Shown piece after piece: positions 54,713 to 62,641 of a stretch of 64,000 bases of DNA. The notes below the pieces were generated by a model, which was not told the DNA's origin, did no database searches, and was given only the letters and a program-made list of their open reading frames with translations. The stretch covers positions 3,038,001 through 3,102,000 of the forward strand of contig CBDDIP010000002.1 of NCBI GenBank assembly GCA_965229005.1. Direction: 5' to 3'. How positions within the stretch are numbered: the first letter of the stretch is position 1; each line of letters starts with the position of its first letter. The DNA comes from CBDDIP01 sp965229005. Lineage in GTDB: Bacteria; Actinomycetota; Acidimicrobiia; Acidimicrobiales; Ilumatobacteraceae. Both the position numbers and the translations under genes were made by a program.

Positions 54713-54759
54713 ACTGGATGTCTGTCAGCTCGAATGTCGAGCTGACCGACATCCAGTTC
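54711..54759. repeat. 49-bp near-perfect palindrome after the AttH-like gene
   Basis: GAACTGGATGTC-T-GTCAGCTCGA, loop ATG, then the exact complement with a single T/C mismatch: arms of 12 and 10 bp, 22 paired positions. It begins within the stop codon at 54710-54712. A T tract is absent, so it may be a factor-assisted terminator between the convergent genes, or a palindromic repeat element like the one at 42778. Confidence 0.85.
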
Positions 54760-54797
54760 GGGCAATCGAGCATGGGCGCCGCGAGCCTGCGAGCAAG

Positions 54798-54820
54798 CAC
54801 GGCAGGCGAGCGCAGCGAGC
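54798..54820 (-). repeat. Dispersed 23-bp intergenic element, copy 2
   Basis: Identical over 23 bp to 42968-42990. It lies 13 bp past the stop of the SDR gene on the minus strand and 38 bp from the 49-bp palindrome, repeating the hairpin-plus-element layout of the first copy. Both copies are followed on the plus strand by a GATCAG within 14 bp. Confidence 0.75.
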
Positions 54821-54833
54821 CCAAGATGATCAG

Positions 54834-55628
54834 TTACGTGTGACGGATGGTCATGCCGCCGTCGACGGGGATGCTGACGCCGTTGACGAAGCTCGAAGCG
54901 GGCAGGCACAGGTTCAAGGTCATGTGGGCCACCTCCTCGGGGTCGCCGTATCGACGAAGTGGCACGCGGCGCTTGGCGTAGATCTCCTTCGCCGCATCGT
55001 CGATGCCGGCGGTCATGCCGGTGTTGATCGGGCCCGGGCAGATGCAATTGACCGTCACGCCGTGGCGCCCGAGCTCGACCGCGAAGCTCTTCGTCAACCC
55101 GACCACGCCGGCCTTCGTCGCCGCATACGCGGACAGTCCGGCCGTCGTGACGATCGACTCGGTCGACGCGATGTTGACGATGCGTCCGCCGGTCGGCGCC
55201 TGGCGAAGGAACGGCAGGCACAGCCGGATCAGCCGCGAGTGCGACGTCAGGTTGACGTCGAGCGTGCGCGCCCAGTTGGACTCGTAGTCGTCCTCCTCCT
55301 GGAACGCGGAGTTGATCAGCGAGATGCCGGCGTTGTTGACGAGCACGTCGATGCCACCGAACGCGCCGAGCACCGAGGCGACGAGGTCCTTCAACGACTG
55401 GTGATCACCCACGTCGCAGACGACGCCGATCACCGCGTCGCGCCCGTACGCCTCGCGGATCTCGTCCTCGACGGCGGCGACGGCTTCGGCGTTCAGGTCG
55501 ACGACGGCGACGCGCGCACCCTCGTCGGCGAACAGTCGCGCCGTTGCGCGGCCCATGCCGGACGCGGCGCCGGTGACGATGACGCGTGCGCCGGCAACCG
55601 AGCGGGACAGCGAGGTGAGACGGCTCAT
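54834..55628 (-). CDS. Short-chain dehydrogenase/reductase (SDR)
   Basis: 264 residues from the ATG at 55628, overlapping the neighbouring SDR gene by 4 bp. Classical SDR: TGAASGMGRA cofactor loop, NNAG, Ser in NIASTES, Tyr and Lys in SAYAATKAG, and a C-terminal DGGMTIRHT. An Asp at the end of beta-2 (VVDLN) favours NAD. Substrate unknown. Confidence 0.88.
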   Translation of the reverse strand: MSRLTSLSRSVAGARVIVTGAASGMGRATARLFADEGARVAVVDLNAEAVAAVEDEIREAYGRDAVIGVVCDVGDHQSLKDLVASVLGAFGGIDVLVNNAGISLINSAFQEEDDYESNWARTLDVNLTSHSRLIRLCLPFLRQAPTGGRIVNIASTESIVTTAGLSAYAATKAGVVGLTKSFAVELGRHGVTVNCICPGPINTGMTAGIDDAAKEIYAKRRVPLRRYGDPEEVAHMTLNLCLPASSFVNGVSIPVDGGMTIRHT

Positions 55629-56569
55629 GACCCTGCCTCCGAACCGGCCGTCTCCGGCATCGGGTAGTGGATGCCGGGGACGCCCTGCTTCCAGTGCTCG
55701 AACTCGTTGGGCACGAGACCGGGGTACGGGGTGCCGACCTGCGGGGCGTCCTTGTTCCAGAAGAAGTGGCTCGGCGCGATCTGCCACGCTCCGCGACCCG
55801 AGTCGAACCCTCCGTCGACGAACAGGTTGTGGCCGGTGACGTAGCTCGACGCGTCACTGGCCAGGAACAGCATCGGGCCACTGAGATCCTTCACCGGATC
55901 GCCGAGGCGGCGCATCGGCGTGCGACTCTCGATCCACGGCGCCAGGCCGAGGTGCTCGAACAACGGCCGGGTCATCTCGGTGACGAAGTAGCCGGGCGAG
56001 ATGGCGTTGACGCGCACGTTGCGGTCGGCCCACTCGACCGCGAGGTGCTTGGTCATCTGCACCACCGCTCCCTTCGCTGCGTGGTACCACGGGTTGACGA
56101 ACTCGTCGCCGCCACTCGAGTGGATGGAGGCGATGTTGATGATCGAGCCGCTGCCGCGCTCGAGCATGTGCGGCGCCACCTCTCGGGTGAAGCACCACAC
56201 GCCGAACAGATCGACGTCGACGACACGGCGGAACGTCTCGTGGTCGCTGGCCTCGCTGGGCAGGCCACGCAGGTCGCTGATGCCCGCGTTGTTGACGAGG
56301 ATGTCGATGCGTCCGTGGGCCTCCATCGTCTCGGCGATCACCCGGCGAACGTCCTCGACCTCGGTGACGTCGCCGGCGTGACTCGTCACCCGGCGGTCGG
56401 GATGACGCGCCCGCAGATCGGCCGCGTTCTGCTCGAGCAGCTCGACGCTGCGAGCCGTGAGGGCGACGTCGGCGCCCGCCTCGGCGAGCACTTCGGCGAA
56501 GGTCACGCCGAGGCCCATCGAGCCACCGGTGACCAGCGCAACCTTGCCGGACAGATCGAAGATCGACAT
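55625..56569 (-). CDS. Short-chain dehydrogenase/reductase with extended C-terminus
   Basis: 314 residues, about 60 more than a minimal SDR; the tail (255-314) is Trp/Pro-rich and ends EHWKQGVPGIHYPMPE. Active site: TGGSMGLG loop, NNAG, Ser in IASIHSSGG, Tyr/Lys in WYHAAKG. TATGGT ends 8 nt before the ATG on the minus strand, overlapping the palindromes that precede the divergent TetR-SnoaL gene, so it is probably repressed by that protein. Confidence 0.88.
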   Translation of the reverse strand: MSIFDLSGKVALVTGGSMGLGVTFAEVLAEAGADVALTARSVELLEQNAADLRARHPDRRVTSHAGDVTEVEDVRRVIAETMEAHGRIDILVNNAGISDLRGLPSEASDHETFRRVVDVDLFGVWCFTREVAPHMLERGSGSIINIASIHSSGGDEFVNPWYHAAKGAVVQMTKHLAVEWADRNVRVNAISPGYFVTEMTRPLFEHLGLAPWIESRTPMRRLGDPVKDLSGPMLFLASDASSYVTGHNLFVDGGFDSGRGAWQIAPSHFFWNKDAPQVGTPYPGLVPNEFEHWKQGVPGIHYPMPETAGSEAGS

Positions 56570-56571
56570 GG

Positions 56572-56598
56572 TCGGGCACCATATGTCCCGAGGTCGGG
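56572..56598. promoter_or_regulatory. Probable operator of the TetR-SnoaL regulator
   Basis: Half-sites TCGGG (56572-56576), CCCGA (56587-56591) and TCGGG (56594-56598). The last two make the palindrome CCCGA-GG-TCGGG; the first two form a wider inverted pair with 10 bp between. They flank the -10 candidate of the SDR gene and lie 46 bp before the regulator's GTG, as expected for autoregulation. Confidence 0.5.
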
Positions 56599-56643
56599 TG
56601 ATGTCCCAGCGGAGTGCGAGCAGCAGCGATAGCGTTCGCCGCA

Positions 56644-57678
56644 GTGAAGAAACCGACGGTTGAAGAGCGCCGCGCCGAGATCCTCGAGACCACGTGTGAG
56701 GTCGTCATCGAGCGTGGCTTCGCAGGCACCCGCATTGCTGACGTGGCCAAGCGGCTCGACGTGTCGAGCAGCCTGATCCACTACCACTTCGACTCGAAGG
56801 AGCAGCTGCTCGCCGAGGCGTTCGCCCACTACGCCCGCAAGGACCTGGCCGAGATGGAGGGCGAGATCGAGTCCGCGCCGTCCGCGCTCGAACAGCTCGA
56901 TCGAGCGATCGGCAACTACGTGCCCGAGGGCAGCGACGACGTCGAGTGGATGCTGTGGATCGACGGGTGGGGCGAGGCGTTGCGCAACCCGATGATGAAG
57001 AAGATCAGCCAGGAGCTCGACGAGCAGTCGGCAGAGCTGCTGCAGCGGGTGATCGCCGCCGGCGTCGAGTCCGGCGAGTTCACCTGCCCCGATCCGAAGG
57101 CCACCGCGGCGCGGCTCACCGCGCTCGTCGACGGGCTCGCCGTGCAGTTCGCCGCCCACGACGGGATGATGGATCGCTCGGCGCTCATCCACCACGTGCG
57201 GGTCATCGCCGCGGCGGAAGTCGGCGTGCCGGTGTCGGCGTTCGAGTCGGCGTCGTCGGAGGCCACAGCGGTTGCCGGCCCGCCATCGGCGGCCACCGAG
57301 GCCGCGCTCCGCCGGCTGATCAGCCGTTACTGCGACGCAGTGATGCGCAACGACGTCAAGCAGTTCGGCGCCTGCTGGACGAAGGACGCGGTGTGGCACC
57401 TCGGCGAGAAGCCGTCGAAGGGTCGGGCAGCGATCCAGCAGCACTTCGAGACCGCGATCGCCGGGCTGGCGTGGGTGGTGCAGAGCGCTCCGCAGATGGT
57501 GTTCGAGGTCGACGAGCTCCGTGGCACCGGCACCGGGCGAGTGCTCGTCAACGAACGGTTCAAGCGCAGCACCGGCAAGGTCGGCACGTTGCTGGCCACG
57601 TACCACGACCGGTACGTGCGCGTCGGTGGTGAGTGGCTGTTCGCCGAACGCCGCTTCGAGCTCATCGAACGCAGCTGA
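56644..57678 (+). CDS. TetR-family regulator fused to a SnoaL/NTF2-like domain
   Basis: 344 residues from a GTG at 56644; TAGCGT lies 8 nt upstream. Residues 5-60 form a TetR helix-turn-helix (ILETTCEVVIERGF, then SSSLIHYHFDSKEQLL); 65-190 is the helical ligand/dimer domain. After an Ala/Ser linker (195-215) comes an NTF2-like cone (about 218-344) with ISRYCDAVMRNDVKQFGACW and RYVRVGGEWLFAERRFE. The reading frame is continuous, so this is a genuine fusion. The extra domain may bind or transform the inducer. Confidence 0.85.
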   Translation: MKKPTVEERRAEILETTCEVVIERGFAGTRIADVAKRLDVSSSLIHYHFDSKEQLLAEAFAHYARKDLAEMEGEIESAPSALEQLDRAIGNYVPEGSDDVEWMLWIDGWGEALRNPMMKKISQELDEQSAELLQRVIAAGVESGEFTCPDPKATAARLTALVDGLAVQFAAHDGMMDRSALIHHVRVIAAAEVGVPVSAFESASSEATAVAGPPSAATEAALRRLISRYCDAVMRNDVKQFGACWTKDAVWHLGEKPSKGRAAIQQHFETAIAGLAWVVQSAPQMVFEVDELRGTGTGRVLVNERFKRSTGKVGTLLATYHDRYVRVGGEWLFAERRFELIERS

Positions 57679-57697
57679 CCACCCGGCGGTCGTGGTC

Positions 57698-58792
57698 CTA
57701 CGGCCGCACTTCGTAGAACGCGTTGACGCTGTGGTCGACGTCGAGCTTGCGGAACCGGGTGAACCCCGCGGCCCCAGCCATCTCCCGGGCTCGGTTCTCC
57801 GACAGCCCGAGCGTGCCGAGGCCGGCCCCGTCGGGTTCGCTCATCGCCGAGCTCATGCAACTGAGCACGCTGATCCCGTACATCAACGACGCCATCGGGT
57901 TCTTGCGCGCGTTCTCGGCGAAGGTGTCGAGCGCCTTGATGTCCACCAGCAGCCACGTGCCGTCGTCGGCGATCGCTTCGCGAATGGTGCGCATCATCTC
58001 CTGCGGATGGGTCATGTCGTGGATGCAGTCGAAGGTGGTGATCAGGTCGACGGATCCGTCGGCGGGCATCGGCGATTCGCGTGGGTCGAAGAACGCGGCG
58101 TTGGTGGCACCCGCCTCCGCCTGCTTCTCGGCGGCGCGGGCCAGTGCATGGCGGGAGATGTCGTAGCCGCGGAACGACGACGCGGGGAACGCCTTGGCCA
58201 TCAGCAGCGCCGCTCCCCCGGCGCCGCAACCGACATCGACCACGGACGCACCGGCGCGCAGCTTGGCCTCGACGCCGTCGAGCGCCGGCAGCACGACCGG
58301 TAGCAGGAAGGCGTTGTTCCACGGCTCGAAGCTGCGCTCGATGCCGACCGCACCCTGCGGACCGTGACTGTCGTAGTCGTGGCCGATCCCGGTGTGGAAG
58401 CTGTCGCGCACCTCTTCGACTGCCTGCATCGTCTGCGGCAGGCGGTGGAACATGCCCATCCCGAATGCCGGGTGCTCGGGAGTGGCCAGCACGGCCTCGG
58501 CCTCCGGCGTGAGCCCGTAGCGCTCCTCGCCGTCGTCGGCGACGTCGACCGTGATCAGCTTCGCCGCGGCCTGGTTGTGCGCCCACTCCCGCACCCACCG
58601 CTCGTGCATGTCGGTGGCGGCGGCGAGCTGTGCTGTGGTCACCGGACCGTCTGCGTGCATCGCCGACTTCAGCGCGGCGTAGAGGCCGAGACGATCGCCG
58701 AGGTGGATCATCCCGGCCGTCACCGCTCCTTCGAGCTTGGTGAAGACCTGGAACGAGTAGAGCTTCAGCGCATCAGGATCGACCGCGGTCAT
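57698..58792 (-). CDS. SAM-dependent methyltransferase with N-terminal winged helix
   Basis: 364 residues. N-terminal winged-helix-like dimerisation domain (about 20-95: GMIHLGDRLGLYAAL, TTAQLAAATDMHERWVREW), then the class I fold: VVDVGCGAGGAALLMA for SAM, an acidic residue in RGYDIS and LITTFDCIHDMTHP. Architecture recalls mycobacterial Rv2258c-type and O-methyltransferase families acting on small molecules. It converges on the regulator gene and is 12 bp downstream of nothing but ahead of the crotonase gene. Confidence 0.82.
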   Translation of the reverse strand: MTAVDPDALKLYSFQVFTKLEGAVTAGMIHLGDRLGLYAALKSAMHADGPVTTAQLAAATDMHERWVREWAHNQAAAKLITVDVADDGEERYGLTPEAEAVLATPEHPAFGMGMFHRLPQTMQAVEEVRDSFHTGIGHDYDSHGPQGAVGIERSFEPWNNAFLLPVVLPALDGVEAKLRAGASVVDVGCGAGGAALLMAKAFPASSFRGYDISRHALARAAEKQAEAGATNAAFFDPRESPMPADGSVDLITTFDCIHDMTHPQEMMRTIREAIADDGTWLLVDIKALDTFAENARKNPMASLMYGISVLSCMSSAMSEPDGAGLGTLGLSENRAREMAGAAGFTRFRKLDVDHSVNAFYEVRP

Positions 58793-58806
58793 GATCGGTG
58801 CCGATC
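58793..58806. promoter_or_regulatory. 14-bp palindrome GATCGG-TG-CCGATC
   Basis: A palindrome with 6-bp arms immediately upstream of the methyltransferase ATG (58792), reaching into the last two bases of the crotonase stop codon. It could be an operator or simply chance in a GC-rich junction. Confidence 0.3.
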
Positions 58807-59635
58807 AGGCCGGGTCGGCGAAGTTGGCCGTGCGCTTCTCGAAGTTGGACATCACCGCTTCGATCTGGTTCTGACGGCCGATGAGCGATCCGATGATCCG
58901 CCGTTCCTCGGCGAACTGCTCGGCAGCACCCTGGTTGTTGAGACCGTTGAGCAACGCCTTGGCGCCGCGGATCGCGTCGGGGCTGCGGCCGGCGATCTCG
59001 GCGGCCATCGCGTGTGCGTCCTCGTACGGCGTGTCGCTGAGCCTCGTGGCGATCCCGAGCGCGTACGCCTCGCGGCCGTCGAACACGCGGGCGGTGAAGA
59101 CGAGCTCCTTGGCCACGTCCGCGCGCACCAGCTGGCTGAGCATCAGCGTGCCGGTCATGTCCGGCACGAGACCCCAGTGGACCTCGCGCACGCTGAGCTG
59201 CGTGTCGGGGTGGACGATGCGGATGTCGGCGCCGAGCGCGATCTGGATGCCGCCGCCGAGCGCGTGCCCGTGCACCGCAGCGATCACCGGCACCGGCACC
59301 TCCTGCCACACCCAGCAGACCTGCTGGCCGAGGTGCGTGATGCGCCCCTCCTTCATCGCCCCCGGGCTGTCGTTCGAGTCAGCCGGAGGCCGGTCGCCAC
59401 CTGCCTCCGGTTTGGTGGCCATCGCGGAGAACGAGGAGAAGTCGAGACCGGCGCAGAACGACGAGCCCTCGCCGCTGAGCACGACGGCGCGGATGCTGCT
59501 GTTGCCGGCGACCTCCGCCCCCGCTTCGGCAAGCGCGCTGAACATCGCGCCGTCCAGCGCGTTGCGCTTGTCGGCGCGGATCATGCGGACGTCGGCAACG
59601 CCGTCGGTGATGGTGATGGTGACGCGGTCAGACAT
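58805..59635 (-). CDS. Enoyl-CoA hydratase/isomerase family protein (crotonase)
   Basis: 276 residues. Oxyanion-hole motifs SSFCAGLDFSSF and HGHALGGGIQIALGADIRI, followed by LSVREVHWGLVPDMTGT with the usual catalytic Glu replaced by an Asp context. A 25-residue polar insert (about 73-98) is uncommon. Such proteins are often annotated as crotonase-like in fatty-acid or steroid breakdown. 12 bp separate it from the downstream methyltransferase gene. Confidence 0.86.
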   Translation of the reverse strand: MSDRVTITITDGVADVRMIRADKRNALDGAMFSALAEAGAEVAGNSSIRAVVLSGEGSSFCAGLDFSSFSAMATKPEAGGDRPPADSNDSPGAMKEGRITHLGQQVCWVWQEVPVPVIAAVHGHALGGGIQIALGADIRIVHPDTQLSVREVHWGLVPDMTGTLMLSQLVRADVAKELVFTARVFDGREAYALGIATRLSDTPYEDAHAMAAEIAGRSPDAIRGAKALLNGLNNQGAAEQFAEERRIIGSLIGRQNQIEAVMSNFEKRTANFADPA

Positions 59636-59652
59636 GCGCGAAGTCTGTCAGG

Positions 59653-60498
59653 TCAACCCTTTCTGGCTTGCAGCGTGTACGTCATCGCCAACCGCTCCGG
59701 ATGATCGCGGAGTCGGTACTCGTCGAGCTCCATCTCGACGAACGCGTCGCCCTGCGGGTTCCACGGCGCGGAGTCGTGCTCCTCGAAGGACGTCAGGGTC
59801 AACCCGGCGTCCATCACGGCCGTGATGATCTCGCCGAGACCGTGGTTGAATCCGACGCTCGCCGGTGACGCCAGCTCACCTTCGTGCTCGACGTAGGAGG
59901 TCGTCTCGACGAACACGTTGCCCGCGGTCTCGAAGTACGGGAACTCGACCACGAGCAGGCCGTCCGCACGGGTGTCGCCCAGCGACCACATCATCGGATG
60001 CCCCTCGCGAATGAACAACCGTCCCCCGGGCCTCAGCAGCGCGGCGACCACCTCGGCCCACCGACGCACATCGGGCAGCCAGCACAGCGCGCCGATGCCG
60101 GTGAAGACGAAGTCGAATCGTTCGGCACCCAGCGCGTCGACCGCGCCGTAGAGGTCGCTCTCGACGTAGTCGATCTTCTCGCCGCAATCGGTCGCGAGCC
60201 GTCGCGCTACGTCGAGAGCAGGCCCCGAGAAGTCGAGGCCGGTCATCCGAGCGCCGAGGCGAGCAAGCGACAGGGTGTCCGTGCCGATGTGGCACTGCAG
60301 GTGCACACCGTCCAACCCTGCGACCGAGCCGAGCCGCGGCAGGTCGAACTGCACCACCGTGGACAACCACGTCGGATCCTGACGAAAGCGGTCGAGCTCG
60401 TAGCCCTGCTCGTGGAACGCGACGCGGCTGTTCCAGTTGGCAAGGTTCATCTCGAGGTAGTTCGACAGCTCCGCTGCTTCGCCTTCGTCCGCATCCAT
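59653..60498 (-). CDS. Class I SAM-dependent methyltransferase
   Basis: 281 residues from the ATG at 60498 (an ATG six codons upstream is possible). VHLQCHIGTDTLSLARLGARMTGLDFS is the SAM-binding strand-loop-helix; the usual GxGxG is replaced by CHIGTD, as in one branch of Methyltransf_11/25 proteins. DFVFTGIGALCWLPDVRRW and LRPGGRLFIREGHP follow. The substrate is unknown. Confidence 0.82.
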   Translation of the reverse strand: MDADEGEAAELSNYLEMNLANWNSRVAFHEQGYELDRFRQDPTWLSTVVQFDLPRLGSVAGLDGVHLQCHIGTDTLSLARLGARMTGLDFSGPALDVARRLATDCGEKIDYVESDLYGAVDALGAERFDFVFTGIGALCWLPDVRRWAEVVAALLRPGGRLFIREGHPMMWSLGDTRADGLLVVEFPYFETAGNVFVETTSYVEHEGELASPASVGFNHGLGEIITAVMDAGLTLTSFEEHDSAPWNPQGDAFVEMELDEYRLRDHPERLAMTYTLQARKG

Positions 60499-60546
60499 CG
60501 CGCCAGCGTTCCACACGAGGGAACCCGCGATGCACGACGACCGGAC

Positions 60547-61104
60547 TCAGGCTTGCGAGACGTCGCCCCAGGCGCTCACCGAGAAGCCACACGTCGGATC
60601 GACATCGGCGAACACGTCGACCGTGGTGCTCTCGGCCATGTGCACGCGCAACCCCGAGTACGGCGCCTGCGGTGCGTTGCCGCAGCCTGTGCCGGAGTCG
60701 AGGAAGAAGCCCAGCATCGCCCCGGGGTTCACGGTCGGGAGCGCGGGCGGGTCGCCGAAGTAGCTCCCATCCACCTCGGCGACGTCGAGTGTCGATCCGT
60801 CGGCGGCGATGCCGTCGATGACCGGGAAGCCGGTCATCGTGCACGGTGCAGCACCCACGTAGTCGAGGACGACGATCGTGCGCATGTGGCCCATCGCTGC
60901 GTCACCGCCGCGCAACGTGCCGGCGAAGTCCGTTCCCTTGCAGGTCCCCTCCACAGCCGGCCCGGCGGCGGAGGTCGTCGTTGCGGCGGTGGTCGGCAGT
61001 GCCGTCGACGTTGCCGGCGGAGCAGAGGTGGTCGCCGCATCCGACGAGCAGCCCACACCGACGACCGACATCACGCCGAGCACGACACGTTGTCCTCTTC
61101 GCAT
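60547..61104 (-). CDS. DUF4232 lipoprotein
   Basis: 185 residues. Arg-rich N-terminus, hydrophobic stretch and a lipobox-like VVGVGC at residues about 14-19, then a Ser/Thr/Ala/Pro linker. The DUF4232 domain, common in actinobacterial lipoproteins, shows paired cysteines (GTCKGTDF and APCTMTGFP; GTGCG and PTCGFS) and a DGIAADGSTLDVAEV strand. Surface-exposed, unknown role. Confidence 0.75.
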   Translation of the reverse strand: MRRGQRVVLGVMSVVGVGCSSDAATTSAPPATSTALPTTAATTTSAAGPAVEGTCKGTDFAGTLRGGDAAMGHMRTIVVLDYVGAAPCTMTGFPVIDGIAADGSTLDVAEVDGSYFGDPPALPTVNPGAMLGFFLDSGTGCGNAPQAPYSGLRVHMAESTTVDVFADVDPTCGFSVSAWGDVSQA

Positions 61105-61197
61105 GCCATCGCCGTACCCGACCACGGTTGCGCTGAACCCTGGACGGAGACCCGACCGGCGTCGTGGCCCAGCGATGCCTCGTGACACACTGGCACG

Positions 61198-61848
61198 GTG
61201 AACCTCAACCTCTCCGCTGACGACGTCCTCAACACCACCCGAGCGGTGCGCAAGCGGCTCGACCTCGAGCGCCCCGTGGAGCGTTCGGTCATCGAGGAGT
61301 GCCTGCAGATCGCACTGCAAGCGCCGAGCGGCTCGAACACGCAGGGCTGGCACTGGGTGATGGTCACGGACCCCGCCAAGAAGAAGGCGCTGGCCGACAT
61401 CTACAAGACGAACTTCGACCAGTACCGCGGTGTCGCCAGCCAGCGCACGTATGAGGAAGGCGATCTGCGTGGCGAGCAGGCCGCACGCGTCACCGACTCG
61501 GCGACGTACCTCGCCGACCACTTCCACGAGGTGCCCGTCCTGATGGTGCCGTGCATCTTCGGCAAGTTGGACGGCGCGCCGACGGTCATGGCCGCTGGCG
61601 CATGGGGTTCGATCCTGCCTGCGGTGTGGAGCTTCATGCTCGCCGCCCGTGAGCGCGGTCTCGGCACCGCGTGGACCACCATCCACCTCATGAACGACGG
61701 TGAGGAGCGAGCTGCCGAGATCCTCGGCATCCCGTTCGACAAGATCACCCAAGCCGGCCTGTTCCCCATCGCGTACACGATCGGGACCGACTTCAAGCCG
61801 GCCAAGCGCCTGCCGCTCGACGGGATCCTCCACTGGGATCAGTGGTGA
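61198..61848 (+). CDS. Nitroreductase family protein
   Basis: 216 residues from a GTG at 61198. TRAVRKRLDLERPVE carries the FMN-phosphate Arg/Lys; APSGSNTQGWHW, GSILPAVWSFMLAARERGLGT and GLFPIAYTIGTDFKPAKR complete the fold. Resembles the actinobacterial nitroreductases with an extra MAAGAWGS turn. Its TGA overlaps the start of the ComB-like gene. Confidence 0.86.
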   Translation: MNLNLSADDVLNTTRAVRKRLDLERPVERSVIEECLQIALQAPSGSNTQGWHWVMVTDPAKKKALADIYKTNFDQYRGVASQRTYEEGDLRGEQAARVTDSATYLADHFHEVPVLMVPCIFGKLDGAPTVMAAGAWGSILPAVWSFMLAARERGLGTAWTTIHLMNDGEERAAEILGIPFDKITQAGLFPIAYTIGTDFKPAKRLPLDGILHWDQW

Positions 61849-62631
61849 CCGAACTGGCCACCGGCGCTCGGGCCCCCGAGTTCACCCTCCAGTCGAACAC
61901 CGCGTACCGCTTCGACTGGGGGCCGAACGGCCTGCGCGCACTGGCCGCCGGCAGCGACGTGGTGATCGTCGTCGACGTGCTGCGCTTCACCTCGGCGGTG
62001 TGCGCGGCGTTGGAATCCGGCACGACCGTCTATCCGTACCGCTGGGCCGATGATGGAGCGCCCGCGTTCGCAGCGGCGCGCGGCGCCCGGCTGGCCGGTC
62101 TGCGCGAGAACGGCGAGCCGTCGTTGTCACCGACCGATCTGCTCTGTCTCGAGCCAGGCACGCACCTCGTGCTGCCCTCGCCGAACGGCTCGGCACTGTG
62201 CTTCGCCGCCGCCGAGCACGGAGCGCGCAACGTGCTCGCCGGGTGCCTGCGCAACGCCGAGGCCACGGCACGACGAGCACGTCAGCTCGCTGGCCCCGGC
62301 GGCACGATCTCGGTGATCGCCGCCGGCGAACGTTGGCACGGCCACACCGGCCCGATCCGCCCCGCCGTCGAAGACTTGCTCGGTGCCGGAGCGATCCTGC
62401 ACGCCCTCGACCCGGCCGCCGCGCTGTCGCCACCGCGCTGCTCGCCCGAAGCAGCCGCCGCTCGCGCTGCGTTCCTGGCCGCCAAGCCGACCCTGCTCGA
62501 CACGCTCGAGCAGTGCAGCTCCGGACGCGAGCTGGTCGCCCGCGGCTGGGCCGACGACGTCGCCCACCGCCGCCGCGCTGAACGTCAGCACCACCGTTGC
62601 CGAGCTCAAGGACGGCCGCTTCCAGCCGTAA
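61845..62631 (+). pseudogene. ComB-family phosphatase (2-phosphosulfolactate phosphatase-like), frameshifted
   Basis: Starts at GTG 61845, overlapping the nitroreductase stop. VVIVVDVLRFTSAVCAAL, the LPSPNGSAL loop and VIAAGERW are ComB signatures (Mg-dependent acid phosphatase; coenzyme M pathway in archaea, unclear role in actinobacteria). At 62563-62565, in GTCGCCCACC, one extra C shifts the frame: the expected ending, AALNVSTTVAELKDGRFQP with TAA at 62629-62631, lies in the +1 frame, while the original frame runs on to 62900 into antisense of the GntR gene. Removing one C restores the family C-terminus. Recent mutation or sequencing error. Confidence 0.8.
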
Positions 62632-62641
62632 CGCCCGGGTT

